This document shows, piece after piece, positions 33,340 to 42,401 of a DNA stretch of 64,000 nt (positions within the stretch are counted from its first letter, which is position 1; each line of letters opens with the position of its first letter). Source of the stretch: Castellaniella sp034675905 (GTDB lineage: Bacteria > Pseudomonadota > Gammaproteobacteria > Burkholderiales > Burkholderiaceae_B); contig NZ_JAUCCV010000005.1 of assembly GCF_034675905.1 (NCBI RefSeq), positions 186,001 to 250,000 of the forward strand, in the 5' to 3' direction. Both the position numbers and the translations under genes were made by a program. The notes beneath the pieces were generated by a model. That model was not told where the DNA came from. It searched no databases and saw only the letters and a program-made list of their open reading frames with translations.

Positions 33340-34116
33340 ATGGCCGCCTTTCTTTCCGAACAAGTTCTCAGCGTGCACCACTGGAACGACACGCTGTTTT
33401 CCTTCAAGACCACACGCGATCCTGGCCTGCGTTTCCACAACGGTCATTTCGTGATGCTCGGCCTGGAAGTCGAAGGCAAGCCGCTGATGCGTGCTTACAG
33501 CATCGCCAGCGCCAACCACGAGGAAAACCTGGAATTCTTCAGCATCAAGGTCCCCAATGGTCCGCTGACGTCCCGCTTGCAGCATCTGCAGCCGGGCGAT
33601 GCCGTGCTGGTCAGCAAAAAGCCGGTCGGTACCCTGGTCATCGACGATCTGAAACCAGGCCGTCACCTGTACCTGTTCGCGACCGGCACCGGCCTGGCGC
33701 CGTTCATGAGTATCATCAAGGACCCGGACGTCTACGACCGCTTTGACAAGGTCATCCTGACGCACGGGGTGCGCTTCATCAGCGAACTGGCCTACGCCGA
33801 CTACATCACGCAGGAACTGCCGCAGGATGAATTCCTGGGTGAAATGGTGCGCGACAAGCTGATCTATTACCCCACGGTCACCCGCGAACCCTATGTGCAT
33901 CAGGGACGACTGACGACGTTGGTGGACAGCGGCCAGATTTTCCAGGATATCGGCCTGCCGCCGCTGGACCCCGCCACGGACCGCGCCATGATCTGCGGCA
34001 GTCCCGCCATGCTGACCGATATCCGTGCCATGCTGGACACCCGCGGCTTTGTCGTGTCCGCCGGTGTCGGTGAACCGGGCGACTATGTTTTCGAACGCGC
34101 CTTCGCCGAAAAATAA
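33340..34116 (+). CDS. fpr: Ferredoxin--NADP+ reductase
   Basis: The 258-residue flavoenzyme has the FAD-binding RAYSIASAN (the R-x-Y-S motif), KVPNGPLTSRLQHL, the NADP-binding FATGTGLAPFMSII and the C-terminal VFERAFAEK typical of the bacterial Fpr subclass. It moves electrons between NADPH and ferredoxin or flavodoxin, and in proteobacteria often answers oxidative stress or iron supply. The gene is alone, divergent from fbpA across a 278-base gap that holds the Fur box. No clear fpr promoter was identified. Confidence 0.95.
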   Translation: MAAFLSEQVLSVHHWNDTLFSFKTTRDPGLRFHNGHFVMLGLEVEGKPLMRAYSIASANHEENLEFFSIKVPNGPLTSRLQHLQPGDAVLVSKKPVGTLVIDDLKPGRHLYLFATGTGLAPFMSIIKDPDVYDRFDKVILTHGVRFISELAYADYITQELPQDEFLGEMVRDKLIYYPTVTREPYVHQGRLTTLVDSGQIFQDIGLPPLDPATDRAMICGSPAMLTDIRAMLDTRGFVVSAGVGEPGDYVFERAFAEK

Positions 34117-34131
34117 ACCCTCTTTTATTTT

Positions 34132-34159
34132 TTGCTATTGATCAGTAAACTCTGATAGT
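34132..34159 (+). promoter_or_regulatory. Possible sigma-70 promoter of ridA-recG
   Basis: TTGCTA (34132) and GATAGT (34154) are spaced by 16 bases in the AT-rich gap after fpr, about 28 bases before the ridA start codon. Each hexamer matches consensus at four positions, so this is tentative. Confidence 0.3.
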
Positions 34160-34186
34160 TATGAAACTCACTCAGGGAAGTCCATC

Positions 34187-34573
34187 ATGAGCAAGGCAAT
34201 CGTTCACTCCGACTCGGCTCCGGCCGCCGTGGGACCGTATTCCCAGGCAGTCGCCACCACGTCGAGCCGCCTGGTCTTCCTGTCGGGACAGATCGGACTG
34301 GAACCCGGCACCGGCGAACTGGTGTCGGAAAACTTCGAAGGCCAGGTGCGCCAGTCTTTCGCCAATATGCAGGCGGTCATCCAGGCTGCCGGCGGCTCTT
34401 TCGACAACATCGTCAAGCTGACGCTGTTCCTGACGGATCTCAGCAAATTCGCCAGCGCCAATGCCATCATGGCGGAAATCATTCCGCAGCCGTATCCGGC
34501 CCGTTCCACCCTCGGGGTCGCCAGCCTGCCCAAGGGCGCTCAGTTCGAAGTCGAGGCCATTCTGGCCCTTTGA
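34187..34573 (+). CDS. ridA: RidA family reactive-intermediate deaminase
   Basis: The 128-residue protein of the YjgF/YER057c/UK114 family has SGQIGLEPGTGELV and the C-terminal PARSTLGVASLPKGAQFEVEAIL, with the arginine that binds the substrate carboxylate. RidA hydrolyses enamine/imine intermediates made by PLP enzymes such as threonine dehydratase. A strong AGGGAAG site precedes the ATG. The stop lies 23 bases before the likely recG start. Confidence 0.93.
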   Translation: MSKAIVHSDSAPAAVGPYSQAVATTSSRLVFLSGQIGLEPGTGELVSENFEGQVRQSFANMQAVIQAAGGSFDNIVKLTLFLTDLSKFASANAIMAEIIPQPYPARSTLGVASLPKGAQFEVEAILAL

Positions 34574-34596
34574 TCGCGTCAGTCCGGATTGCCGTG

Positions 34597-36663
34597 ATGG
34601 CTTCGGTCGGCGCTTCCCGGGCGCCCAAGCGCTCGGGGCAATCATCCACCGGTACACAGCAGGCCCGCCTGTTCGAGCGCTTGGGCTTGCATAGCCCGTC
34701 GGATTTCATTGTCCACCTGCCGTTGCGCTACGAGGACGAAACCCGTGTCACGCCTGTCGCTCAGGCCAGGCCGGGGGTGCATGCCCTGTTCGAAGGCGAC
34801 ATCGTCGACAGCGACATCCGGCTGCGGCCGCGCCGCGAACTGCAGGCGACACTGTCCGACGACAGCGGCCAGCTGCAATTGCGCTGGCTGCACGTCTATC
34901 CCGGCCAGCAGGCGCGGCTGCGGGCCGGCCGCCGCGTGCGCATCCGCGGCGAGGTCCGCATGGGCTATCAAGGGTTGGAGATGATCCACCCGCTGGTGAC
35001 AGAGCCCGGCACCCCCTTGCCCGACACCCTGACGCCTGTCTATCCCACGACTCAAGGCCTGTCGCAGGCCAGCTTGCGCAAAGCCATTGCGCGAGCCCTG
35101 GACCAGGCCGACCTGAGCGATACACTGCCCGGCGTTGTCCGTCAGGCCTACGGTCTGGCGGATTTCGCGGCGTCCCTGCGCTTGCTGCATCATCCGGGGC
35201 CAGAGATTTCCCTGGCGTCGCTGGCCGAACATGAGCACCCGGCCTGGCGCCGGATCAAGTTCGATGAATTGTTGGCGCAGCAACTGGCCTTGGCCGACGC
35301 CAGGGCGGCCCGTCGCGCCATGCGCAGTCCGTCCTTGGCGGGCGATGAACATCTCAGCCGCCAGCTGCGGGCGGCGTTGCCGTTCAGTCCCACGGCGGCT
35401 CAGGAACGGGCCATACAGGAAATCCGGGCGGATCTGCGCTGCGAGCACCCGATGCACCGTTTACTGCAGGGCGACGTGGGCAGCGGCAAGACGCTGGTGG
35501 CCGCCTGGGCCGCTGCGCAGGCGATCGATGCCGGTGTCCAGGTCGCTGTCATGGCGCCCACGGAAATCCTGGCGGAGCAGTTATGGCGCAAATTTTCCGA
35601 ATGGTTTGAACCGCTGGGAGTCTCCATCGCCTGGCTGACAGGCGCTTTGCCTGCGGCCAAGCGTCGTCAGGCCTTGCAGGACATTGCTTCAGGTCAGGCC
35701 CGGCTGGCGGTCGGCACGCAGGCGCTGATCCAGGATAAGGTGCAGTTTCAGGCGCTGGGGCTGGTGATCAGCGACGAACAGCACCGCTTTGGCGTCGGCC
35801 AGCGGCTGGCGCTCAATCGCAAGGGGGATTTGTCCGCGCAGGTCCCCCATCAGCTCAGCATGAGCGCAACGCCGATTCCACGCACCCTGGCCATGGCCTT
35901 TTTTGCCGACATGGATGTGTCTGTCCTGGATGAATTGCCGCCGGGACGCACGCCGGTGCGCACACGATTGTTCGCCGATCAGCGGCGCGATGAAGTCCTG
36001 GTGCATGTGGCGGCTGCCGTGCGCGAAGGCCAGCAGGCTTATTGGGTCTGCCCGCTGGTCGAGGAAAGCGAAGCCCTGCAGCTGCAGACGGCAGTCGACA
36101 CCTGGGAACACCTGCGGGCCGAACTGCCGGATCTGCGTATCGGCCTGATGCATGGACGCTTGGCCGCCCAAGAGAAAACCGACACCATGGCGGCGTTCCG
36201 TCGCGGTGAACTGGATCTGCTGGTCAGCACCACCGTGATCGAAGTCGGGGTCGATGTCCCCAATGCCAGCCTGATGGTGATCGAGCATGCCGAGCGCTTC
36301 GGGCTGGCCCAGTTGCATCAGCTGCGCGGCCGGGTCGGACGCGGGGCGCGCGAATCCACGTGCGTGCTGCTGTACCAGCCGCCGCTGTCGGCCCTGGCGC
36401 GGGAGCGCCTGCGGGCGCTGTACGAAACCACGGATGGTTTTGAAATCGCCCGGCGTGATCTGGCCCAACGCGGGCCGGGTGAGCTGCTGGGCGTGCGCCA
36501 ATCGGGGCAGGCGCTGCTGCGTTTTGCCGACCTGAATGCGGATGAAGACCTGCTGGAACAAGCGCGCGCGGCCGCCAGTTGGCTGTCTGCGGATTTTCCG
36601 GCTGATGCCCGGGCGCACCAGCAGCGCTGGATGGCAGGCGCCATCCAGTACCTGCGTAGTTGA
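34597..36663 (+). CDS. recG: ATP-dependent DNA helicase RecG
   Basis: The 688-residue helicase counts from ATG 34597. The frame is also open from a TTG at 34570 that overlaps the ridA stop. The N-terminal wedge (PLRYEDETRV...) with an OB fold is followed by helicase domain 1 with Walker A GDVGSGKT and DEQH box (SDEQHRFGVGQR). Domain 2 carries STTVIEVGVDVPNA and HAERFGLAQLHQLRGRVGR. RecG reverses stalled replication forks and branch-migrates Holliday junctions. oxyR follows 25 bases later, as in Bordetella relatives. Confidence 0.96.
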   Translation: MASVGASRAPKRSGQSSTGTQQARLFERLGLHSPSDFIVHLPLRYEDETRVTPVAQARPGVHALFEGDIVDSDIRLRPRRELQATLSDDSGQLQLRWLHVYPGQQARLRAGRRVRIRGEVRMGYQGLEMIHPLVTEPGTPLPDTLTPVYPTTQGLSQASLRKAIARALDQADLSDTLPGVVRQAYGLADFAASLRLLHHPGPEISLASLAEHEHPAWRRIKFDELLAQQLALADARAARRAMRSPSLAGDEHLSRQLRAALPFSPTAAQERAIQEIRADLRCEHPMHRLLQGDVGSGKTLVAAWAAAQAIDAGVQVAVMAPTEILAEQLWRKFSEWFEPLGVSIAWLTGALPAAKRRQALQDIASGQARLAVGTQALIQDKVQFQALGLVISDEQHRFGVGQRLALNRKGDLSAQVPHQLSMSATPIPRTLAMAFFADMDVSVLDELPPGRTPVRTRLFADQRRDEVLVHVAAAVREGQQAYWVCPLVEESEALQLQTAVDTWEHLRAELPDLRIGLMHGRLAAQEKTDTMAAFRRGELDLLVSTTVIEVGVDVPNASLMVIEHAERFGLAQLHQLRGRVGRGARESTCVLLYQPPLSALARERLRALYETTDGFEIARRDLAQRGPGELLGVRQSGQALLRFADLNADEDLLEQARAAASWLSADFPADARAHQQRWMAGAIQYLRS

Positions 36664-36688
36664 GACGATAAAAACAAGGGGATCCACG

Positions 36689-37645
36689 ATGACTCTGACT
36701 GAATTGAAATATATCGTCGCGGTGGCGCGTGAACGCCACTTCGGCCGGGCCGCCGAGGCCTGCTTTGTCAGCCAGCCCACGCTGTCGGTGGCGATCCGCA
36801 AGCTGGAAGAAGAACTGGGCGTCGTGCTGTTTGAACGCGGCGGCGCCGAGGTCGGCATCACGCCGATCGGTCTGCGGGTGGTGGCCCAAGCGCAAAAGGT
36901 GCTGGAAGAGGGCGCCAATCTGCGTGAAATCGCCCGCCAGGGACACGATCCCCTGGAAGGCCCTTTGCGGGTGGGCGTCATCTATACGATCGGCCCCTAT
37001 CTATTGCCGCACCTGGTTCCGGAACAGATCCGCCGTACCCCGCAGATGCCGCTGCTGCTGCAGGAGAACTACACGACACGCTTGCTGGAACTGCTGCGCC
37101 AAGGGGAGATCGATTGCGCCATCGTTGCGCTACCCCTGCCTGAAACCGGCCTGGCGCAGTGCGTGCTGTATGACGAACCTTTCTATGTCGCCTTGCCGCA
37201 CGATCACCCCTGGGCGCATGAAAAACGCATCGGCTCGAACCGTCTGAAGGAAGAAACCATGCTGCTGCTGGGCGCCGGGCACTGCTTTCGCGACCAGGTC
37301 CTGGAAGTCTGCCCGGAACTGTCCCGCTATTCGGCGTCCAGCGAAGGCATCCAACGCACCTTTGAGGGGTCCTCTCTGGAAACCATCCGCCACATGGTCG
37401 CGGCGGGGATCGGTATCACGGTGATGCCGGCCAGCGCCTTGGGCATGCAGGGCGCCGAAAGCAAGCTGCTGCGCTTCATTCCATTTGCGCCGCCGGTTCC
37501 CGACCGGCGGGTCGTGCTGATCTGGCGTAAAAGCTTCCCCCGCCTGGCGGCCATCGAGGCGCTGGTCGATGCGGTGCGCAACAGCGGCATGCCCGGCGTG
37601 ACGATGACGGAAGATCCGATCACGGCAATGGTCGCAACTGATTGA
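36689..37645 (+). CDS. oxyR: Hydrogen peroxide-sensing LysR regulator OxyR
   Basis: The 318-residue LysR protein starts at 36689 (MTLTELKYIVAVARERHFGRAAEAC). The N-terminal winged helix-turn-helix is followed by the effector domain with exactly the two redox cysteines of OxyR, Cys199 and Cys208 (AGHCFRDQVLEVCPE), which form a disulfide on peroxide exposure. Its likely targets include the dps gene 86 bases downstream on the same strand. Confidence 0.95.
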   Translation: MTLTELKYIVAVARERHFGRAAEACFVSQPTLSVAIRKLEEELGVVLFERGGAEVGITPIGLRVVAQAQKVLEEGANLREIARQGHDPLEGPLRVGVIYTIGPYLLPHLVPEQIRRTPQMPLLLQENYTTRLLELLRQGEIDCAIVALPLPETGLAQCVLYDEPFYVALPHDHPWAHEKRIGSNRLKEETMLLLGAGHCFRDQVLEVCPELSRYSASSEGIQRTFEGSSLETIRHMVAAGIGITVMPASALGMQGAESKLLRFIPFAPPVPDRRVVLIWRKSFPRLAAIEALVDAVRNSGMPGVTMTEDPITAMVATD

Positions 37646-37731
37646 TATGACACAATATGCAAGAGTACACGCCATCGGCTTGCCGCTGGCCCGTGCTATG
37701 CTGGAATCACCTCGTCTTAACGGAGCATTTC

Positions 37732-38256
37732 ATGGCAAAAGCCGCCAAAAAGACATCATCCCCTAAAACCCAGACGACGCCCGCGGGCCTGCCAATCGAT
37801 ATCGGCATCTCCGACAAGGACCGCGCTGCGGTTGCGGTGGAACTCGCGCACACTCTGGCCGATACCTATACGCTGTACCTGATGACGCACAATTTCCACT
37901 GGAATGTGACCGGTCCCATGTTCAGCACCCTGCATCAGCTGTTCATGACGCAGTACACGGAAACCTGGCAGGCGCTGGACGCCATTGCCGAGCGCATCCG
38001 ATCCCTGGGCCACTACGCGCCCGGCACCTATGCGGAATACGCGCGCCTCAGTTCCATCCAGGAACCGACCTCGGTTCCTTCGGCCGAAGACATGCTGCGC
38101 CTGCTGGTGTCCGGCAACGAAGCCGTCGCCAAGACCGCCCGCAAGGCCTTCAAGTGCGCCGACGCCGTCAACGATCAGCCGACGGCCGATCTGTTGACCC
38201 AGCGCCTGGACGTACACGAAAAGAACGCCTGGATGCTGCGCAGCCTGCTGGCCTGA
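37732..38256 (+). CDS. dps: Dps family DNA-binding ferritin-like protein
   Basis: The 174-residue protein starts at 37732 (MAKAAKKTSSPK), with an extended Lys/Ala-rich N-terminal tail of the kind that binds DNA. The ferroxidase centre residues are seen in LMTHNFHWNVTGPMFSTLHQLFMTQYTETWQALDAIAERIRSLG (His, Asp, Glu). It stores iron and shields DNA from hydroxyl radicals. The position after oxyR fits OxyR control. Two hairpins follow (38269-38290 and 38304-38342). Confidence 0.95.
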   Translation: MAKAAKKTSSPKTQTTPAGLPIDIGISDKDRAAVAVELAHTLADTYTLYLMTHNFHWNVTGPMFSTLHQLFMTQYTETWQALDAIAERIRSLGHYAPGTYAEYARLSSIQEPTSVPSAEDMLRLLVSGNEAVAKTARKAFKCADAVNDQPTADLLTQRLDVHEKNAWMLRSLLA

Positions 38257-38268
38257 TCGATTCCATGC

Positions 38269-38342
38269 GTGCAGATGCCCCAGTCTGCACCTGGGTGTCG
38301 GGAAAACCCCCGTATGTGGCATGATCCGCCCTGCGGGGGTTT
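38269..38342 (+). terminator. Tandem hairpins after dps
   Basis: The first stem is GTGCAGA / TCTGCAC (38269-38290) with an 8-base loop. The second is AAACCCCCG / CGGGGGTTT (38304-38342) with a loop of about 21 bases and a short T-stretch. Together they probably end the dps message before livJ, whose ribosome binding site starts 25 bases later. Confidence 0.55.
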
Positions 38343-38377
38343 CGTGTATTCTTTCTGGGTCTTTCAAAGGAGGTTGT

Positions 38378-39499
38378 ATGAACATTCGCTTAACGCCGAT
38401 GGTTGCCGCTTTGGGGCTCGCCACCGGCTTGATGATGTCTTCCGCGGCGAGCGCTGACACGATCAAGATCGCCATTGCGGGGCCTTACACCGGGGCACTG
38501 ACGCAATACGGCGATATGGTCAAAGAAGGCGTGGACACGGCGATCGAAACCATCAACGCCAATGGCGGCGTGCTGGGCAAGAAACTCGAAGCCGTGGTCA
38601 TGGATGATGCCTGCGAACCCAAACAGGGTCCGGTCGTCGCCAACCGCGTCGTCAATGAAAAGATCCACTATGTGGTCGGGCACGTATGCTCGGGCGCCAC
38701 GATTGCCGCAGCTCCCGTCTACAACAATGAAGGCGTGGTGATGGTGTCTCCCTCCGCGACGTCTCCCGCTGTGACCGACGGCAAGAATTACGACATGATC
38801 TTCCGCACCATCGGCCGCGATGACCAGCAAGGTCCCGCCGCTGCCGAGTTCATCGTGCAAAAGATCAAACCCAAGGCGGTCGCCGTGCTGCACGACAAAC
38901 AGTCGTACGGCCAGGGCATCGCTACTGCCGTGAAGGCCGACCTGGAAAAAGCCGGGGTCAAGGTCGTTCTGTTCGAGGGCATCAACGCCGGTGACAGCGA
39001 TTATTCCGCCGTCATCACCAAGCTGAAATCCTCGGGGGTCGACTTCGTCTACTACGGCGGCTACCACCCCGAAATGGGTTTGTTGCTGCGCCAGGGCGCT
39101 GAACAGGGCCTGCAGGCCAAATTCATGGGCCCGGAAGGCGTCGGCAATCCCGACATCAACGCCATCGCCGGTCCGTCCGTCGAAGGCATGCTGGTGACCC
39201 TCCCGGCCGACTTCACGACCGATCCCGCCAATGCTTCCGTGGTCAAAGCCTTCAAGGACAAGGGCCGCAATGCAGGCGGCGCGTTCCAGCTGACCGCTTA
39301 TTCCGCTCTGGAAGCCATTGCCGCCGGTATCAATGGCGTGGGCAAGGACGACCCAACCAAGGTCGCCGCCTGGCTGCATGCCAATTCGGTCAAGACCCCG
39401 ATCGGCAATATCGCCTGGAACAAGCAGGGCGACCTGAAGTCCTTCAAGTTCGACGTCTTCACCTGGCATGCTGACGGTTCAAAAACCGTCTTCAAATAA
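38378..39499 (+). CDS. livJ: Branched-chain amino-acid ABC transporter substrate-binding protein (orphan LivJ copy)
   Basis: The 373-residue product has a signal peptide (cut near ASA) and a type 1 periplasmic binding fold: TIKIAIAGPYTGALTQYGDMVKEGVDTAIE, CEPKQGPVVANRVVN, VCSGATIAA, and IGRDDQQGPAAAEF. The start is chosen by a near-perfect AAAGGAGG 6 bases before ATG 38378. It stands alone with its own terminator, about 6.7 kb ahead of the complete liv operon, which carries a close paralogue. It probably feeds that transporter with a different ligand range. Confidence 0.93.
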   Translation: MNIRLTPMVAALGLATGLMMSSAASADTIKIAIAGPYTGALTQYGDMVKEGVDTAIETINANGGVLGKKLEAVVMDDACEPKQGPVVANRVVNEKIHYVVGHVCSGATIAAAPVYNNEGVVMVSPSATSPAVTDGKNYDMIFRTIGRDDQQGPAAAEFIVQKIKPKAVAVLHDKQSYGQGIATAVKADLEKAGVKVVLFEGINAGDSDYSAVITKLKSSGVDFVYYGGYHPEMGLLLRQGAEQGLQAKFMGPEGVGNPDINAIAGPSVEGMLVTLPADFTTDPANASVVKAFKDKGRNAGGAFQLTAYSALEAIAAGINGVGKDDPTKVAAWLHANSVKTPIGNIAWNKQGDLKSFKFDVFTWHADGSKTVFK

Positions 39500-39516
39500 G
39501 CTGATGTGACGGCATG

Positions 39517-39548
39517 AAAACGGGATCCCGATTGGGATCCCGTTTTTT
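39517..39548. terminator. Bidirectional terminator between livJ copy and ugpC
   Basis: An AAAACGGGATCCC / GGGATCCCGTTTT stem flanks a short CGATT-type loop and is followed by six Ts. The A-run in front makes it work for the convergent ugpC message as well. Confidence 0.93.
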
Positions 39549-39565
39549 ATCCAGCTATCGATCTT

Positions 39566-40645
39566 CTAGCTATCGATGCGCCGGCCGGTGTCCGTATTGA
39601 ACCAATGGGCTTGGTGCTGGCCGTCAGGCCCCAGGGTGATGGCATCCCCATGAACCAGCGGGCGGTCCTTGGTTTCCGCGACCGTGCAGCGCACGATCAG
39701 GGCTTGATCCCCCCAGCGGGCATGAATCAATTGTTCAGACCCTAAAACCTCGACTGTTTCAACTTGCGCCTGCAGGCCGGGGGTATTCAGACGCAGATGT
39801 TCCGGGCGCAAACCCATGGTCAGCCGGGATGATCCGGCCGCGGATGCGGGAGTCTGGACGGGCAGGGCGGCGCCATCGGGTCCCAGCGCGCGGCCCTGGG
39901 CGTCGATATCCACCTGCAGCAGGTTCATGGGCGGCGAACCGATAAAGCTGGCAACAAAGGTGGTCGCCGGGCGTTCGAATACTTGCGCAGGGGTGCCGAT
40001 CTGTTCCGGGATGCCCTGATTCATGACGATCATGCGGTGCGCCAACGTCATGGCCTCGACCTGATCGTGAGTGACGTACAGGCTGGTGGTTTTCAAGCGC
40101 TGATGCAGTTTCTGGATTTCCAGGCGCATTTGCACGCGCAGTTTGGCATCCAGGTTCGACAGGGGTTCGTCAAACAGGAAGACGGAGGGTTCGCGCACGA
40201 TGGCGCGGCCCATGGCCACGCGCTGGCGTTGACCGCCCGACAGCTGGCGCGGCCGGCGGTCCAGCAGATGATCCAGTTCCAGGATGCGCGCGGCGTCCTC
40301 GACCCGGCGGCGGATCTCGGCCTTGTCCATGCGGCGGATTTTCAGGCCATAGGCCATGTTGTCAAACACGCTCATGTGCGGATAGAGCGCGTAGTTCTGG
40401 AACACCATTGCAATATTGCGCTCGGCGGGTTCCAGCGTATTGACGACCTGATCGTTGATGACGATATCCCCGTCGGTGATGGATTCCAGCCCCGCGACCA
40501 TACGCATCAGCGTGGATTTTCCGCAGCCAGACGGACCGACGATGACGACGAATTCCCCATCCTGGATATCCATGTCGATGCCGTGGATGACGGCGACGCC
40601 GCCGGGATAGGTCTTGCGCACATTGCGAAAGCTCAAGGTTGCCAT
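39566..40645 (-). CDS. ugpC: sn-glycerol-3-phosphate ABC transporter ATPase
   Basis: The 359-residue MalK-type ATPase has Walker A GPSGCGKST, Q-loop VFQNYALYPHMSV, signature LSGGQRQRVAMGRAI, Walker B DEPLSNLD, H-switch VTHDQVEAMTL, and a C-terminal TOBE/MalK-like regulatory region (about 240-359). It powers uptake of glycerol-3-phosphate or glycerophosphodiesters. It is the last gene of ugpB-A-E-C, all on the minus strand. Confidence 0.93.
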   Translation of the reverse strand: MATLSFRNVRKTYPGGVAVIHGIDMDIQDGEFVVIVGPSGCGKSTLMRMVAGLESITDGDIVINDQVVNTLEPAERNIAMVFQNYALYPHMSVFDNMAYGLKIRRMDKAEIRRRVEDAARILELDHLLDRRPRQLSGGQRQRVAMGRAIVREPSVFLFDEPLSNLDAKLRVQMRLEIQKLHQRLKTTSLYVTHDQVEAMTLAHRMIVMNQGIPEQIGTPAQVFERPATTFVASFIGSPPMNLLQVDIDAQGRALGPDGAALPVQTPASAAGSSRLTMGLRPEHLRLNTPGLQAQVETVEVLGSEQLIHARWGDQALIVRCTVAETKDRPLVHGDAITLGPDGQHQAHWFNTDTGRRIDS

Positions 40646-40658
40646 GTAAACATTTATC

Positions 40659-41501
40659 CTATTTTTCTGTATCGACCAGGCCCTTGACGAACCATTTCTG
40701 CATCAGGATGACGACGGCGGCTGGCGGAATCATGGCCAGCAGGGCGGTCGCCATCACCAGATTCCATTCCGTCACGCTGTCGCCGCCGGCGATCATGCGG
40801 CGGATGCCGACGACGACCGGGTACATGTTTTCCTGGGTGGTGATGATCAGCGGCCACAGGTATTGGTTCCAGCCGTAGATGAACTGGATGACGAACAGCG
40901 CAGCGATGCTGGTGCGCGACAAGGGGAACAGAATGTCCTTGAAGAATCGCATCGGTCCGGCGCCGTCGATGCGGGCGGCTTCGACCAGCTCATCAGGCAC
41001 GGTCAGAAAAAACTGCCGGAACAGAAACGTCGCGGTGGCTGAGGCAATCAGCGGCAGCGTCAGGCCGGCATAGCTGTTGAGCATGCCCAGGTCGGCCACC
41101 ACCGCATAGGTGGGGGCGATGCGGACTTCCACAGGCAGCATCAGGGTGACGAAGATCATCCAGAAGCACAGCATGCGCAGCGGGAAACGGAAATACACCA
41201 CGGCAAAGGCCGACAGCATGGAAATCACGATTTTCCCGACGGCGATCGCCAGCGCCATGAAGGTGCTGATCCACAGCATCCGGCCCACCGGCGGCGTATT
41301 GACGGCGCTGCCGGTCAGCACGGTCCAGTAATTGCTGAGGAAATGTCCGCCGGGTATCAGCGACATCGGGGCCTGAGCGACCTCCTGGGCGGTCTGGGTC
41401 GAGGCCACAAAGGCCACGTACAGCGGGAAGGCGATCACGATCACGCCCAGAATCAGCACGGCGTGAGAAATCAGATCCAGCAGGGGACGACGTTCAACCA
41501 T
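40659..41501 (-). CDS. ugpE: Glycerol-3-phosphate ABC transporter permease UgpE
   Basis: The 280-residue permease has the coupling loop ELVEAARIDGAGPMRFFKDILFPLSRTSIAALFV and the C-terminal QKWFVKGLVDTEK. The ATG at 41501 is preferred over ATG 41507, because AAGGA stands 9 bases before it. It pairs with UgpA to form the channel. The gap to ugpC is 13 bases. Confidence 0.92.
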   Translation of the reverse strand: MVERRPLLDLISHAVLILGVIVIAFPLYVAFVASTQTAQEVAQAPMSLIPGGHFLSNYWTVLTGSAVNTPPVGRMLWISTFMALAIAVGKIVISMLSAFAVVYFRFPLRMLCFWMIFVTLMLPVEVRIAPTYAVVADLGMLNSYAGLTLPLIASATATFLFRQFFLTVPDELVEAARIDGAGPMRFFKDILFPLSRTSIAALFVIQFIYGWNQYLWPLIITTQENMYPVVVGIRRMIAGGDSVTEWNLVMATALLAMIPPAAVVILMQKWFVKGLVDTEK

Positions 41502-41516
41502 GATCATTCGTCCTTA

Positions 41517-42398
41517 TTAATAATTGACCTTGCGGTCCACGTAACGGAACTGGATGGCGGTCAGGGCGATCACGATCAGCATCAGAATCACCGACTGGGC
41601 GGCTGAGGAGCCCAGATCCAGGCCCTTGAAGCCGGCGTTGTAGACCTTGTAGACCAGGATGTCGGTGGCGCGGCCCGGACCGCCCTGAGTCACCACGTCA
41701 ATCACGGCAAACGTGTCAAAGAAGGCATAGATGAAATTGATCACCAGCAGGAAAAAGCTGGTGGGCGACAGCAGGGGAAACACGATGGACCAGAATCGGC
41801 GCACCGGCCCGGCGCCGTCGATAGCGGCAGCCTCGATCAAGGATCGGGGAATGGACTGCAGCCCGGCCAGGAAAAACAGGAAGTTATACGACACCTGTTT
41901 CCAGACCGAGGCAAAGACAATCAAGGCCATGGCATCCTCGCCATCCAGGCGGGGATTCCAGGCCCAGCCCATCTGCACCATGGCCACAGCCAGGATGCCG
42001 ACGGACGGGGAAAACAGAAACAGCCACAAGACGCCTGCCACGGCTGCAGCCACGGCATACGGCCAGATCAGCAGGGTCTTGTAGATCGCGGCGCCTCGTA
42101 CGACCCGATCCGCCATCACGGCCAGCAGCAGTGAAATGGCCAGACCGCCGATAGCCACCAAGGCGGAAAACCAGGCCGTCGTGCGAAACGAGGCCAAGTA
42201 TTCCGAATTGGAGAACAGGTCGGCGAAATTGGCCAGCCCCACGAATTGCGAGGACAGGCCAAAGGGGTCTTCCAAGCGGAACGACTGCCACATGGCCTGC
42301 CCGGCCGGCCAAAAGAAAAAGATCAAGGTGATGGCCAGCTGAGGAGCCAACAACAGCCAGGGCAGGGTCCGATGGCGGAAGACGACGCGTTTTTCCAT
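41517..42398 (-). CDS. ugpA: Glycerol-3-phosphate ABC transporter permease UgpA
   Basis: The 293-residue six-helix permease has the N-terminus LPWLLLAPQLAITLIFFFWPAGQAMWQSF and coupling loop SLIEAAAIDGAGPVRRFWSIVFPLL, typical of UgpA. It lies 3 bases after ugpB and 15 bases before ugpE. Confidence 0.93.
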   Translation of the reverse strand: MEKRVVFRHRTLPWLLLAPQLAITLIFFFWPAGQAMWQSFRLEDPFGLSSQFVGLANFADLFSNSEYLASFRTTAWFSALVAIGGLAISLLLAVMADRVVRGAAIYKTLLIWPYAVAAAVAGVLWLFLFSPSVGILAVAMVQMGWAWNPRLDGEDAMALIVFASVWKQVSYNFLFFLAGLQSIPRSLIEAAAIDGAGPVRRFWSIVFPLLSPTSFFLLVINFIYAFFDTFAVIDVVTQGGPGRATDILVYKVYNAGFKGLDLGSSAAQSVILMLIVIALTAIQFRYVDRKVNY

Positions 42399-42401
42399 TG
42401 C

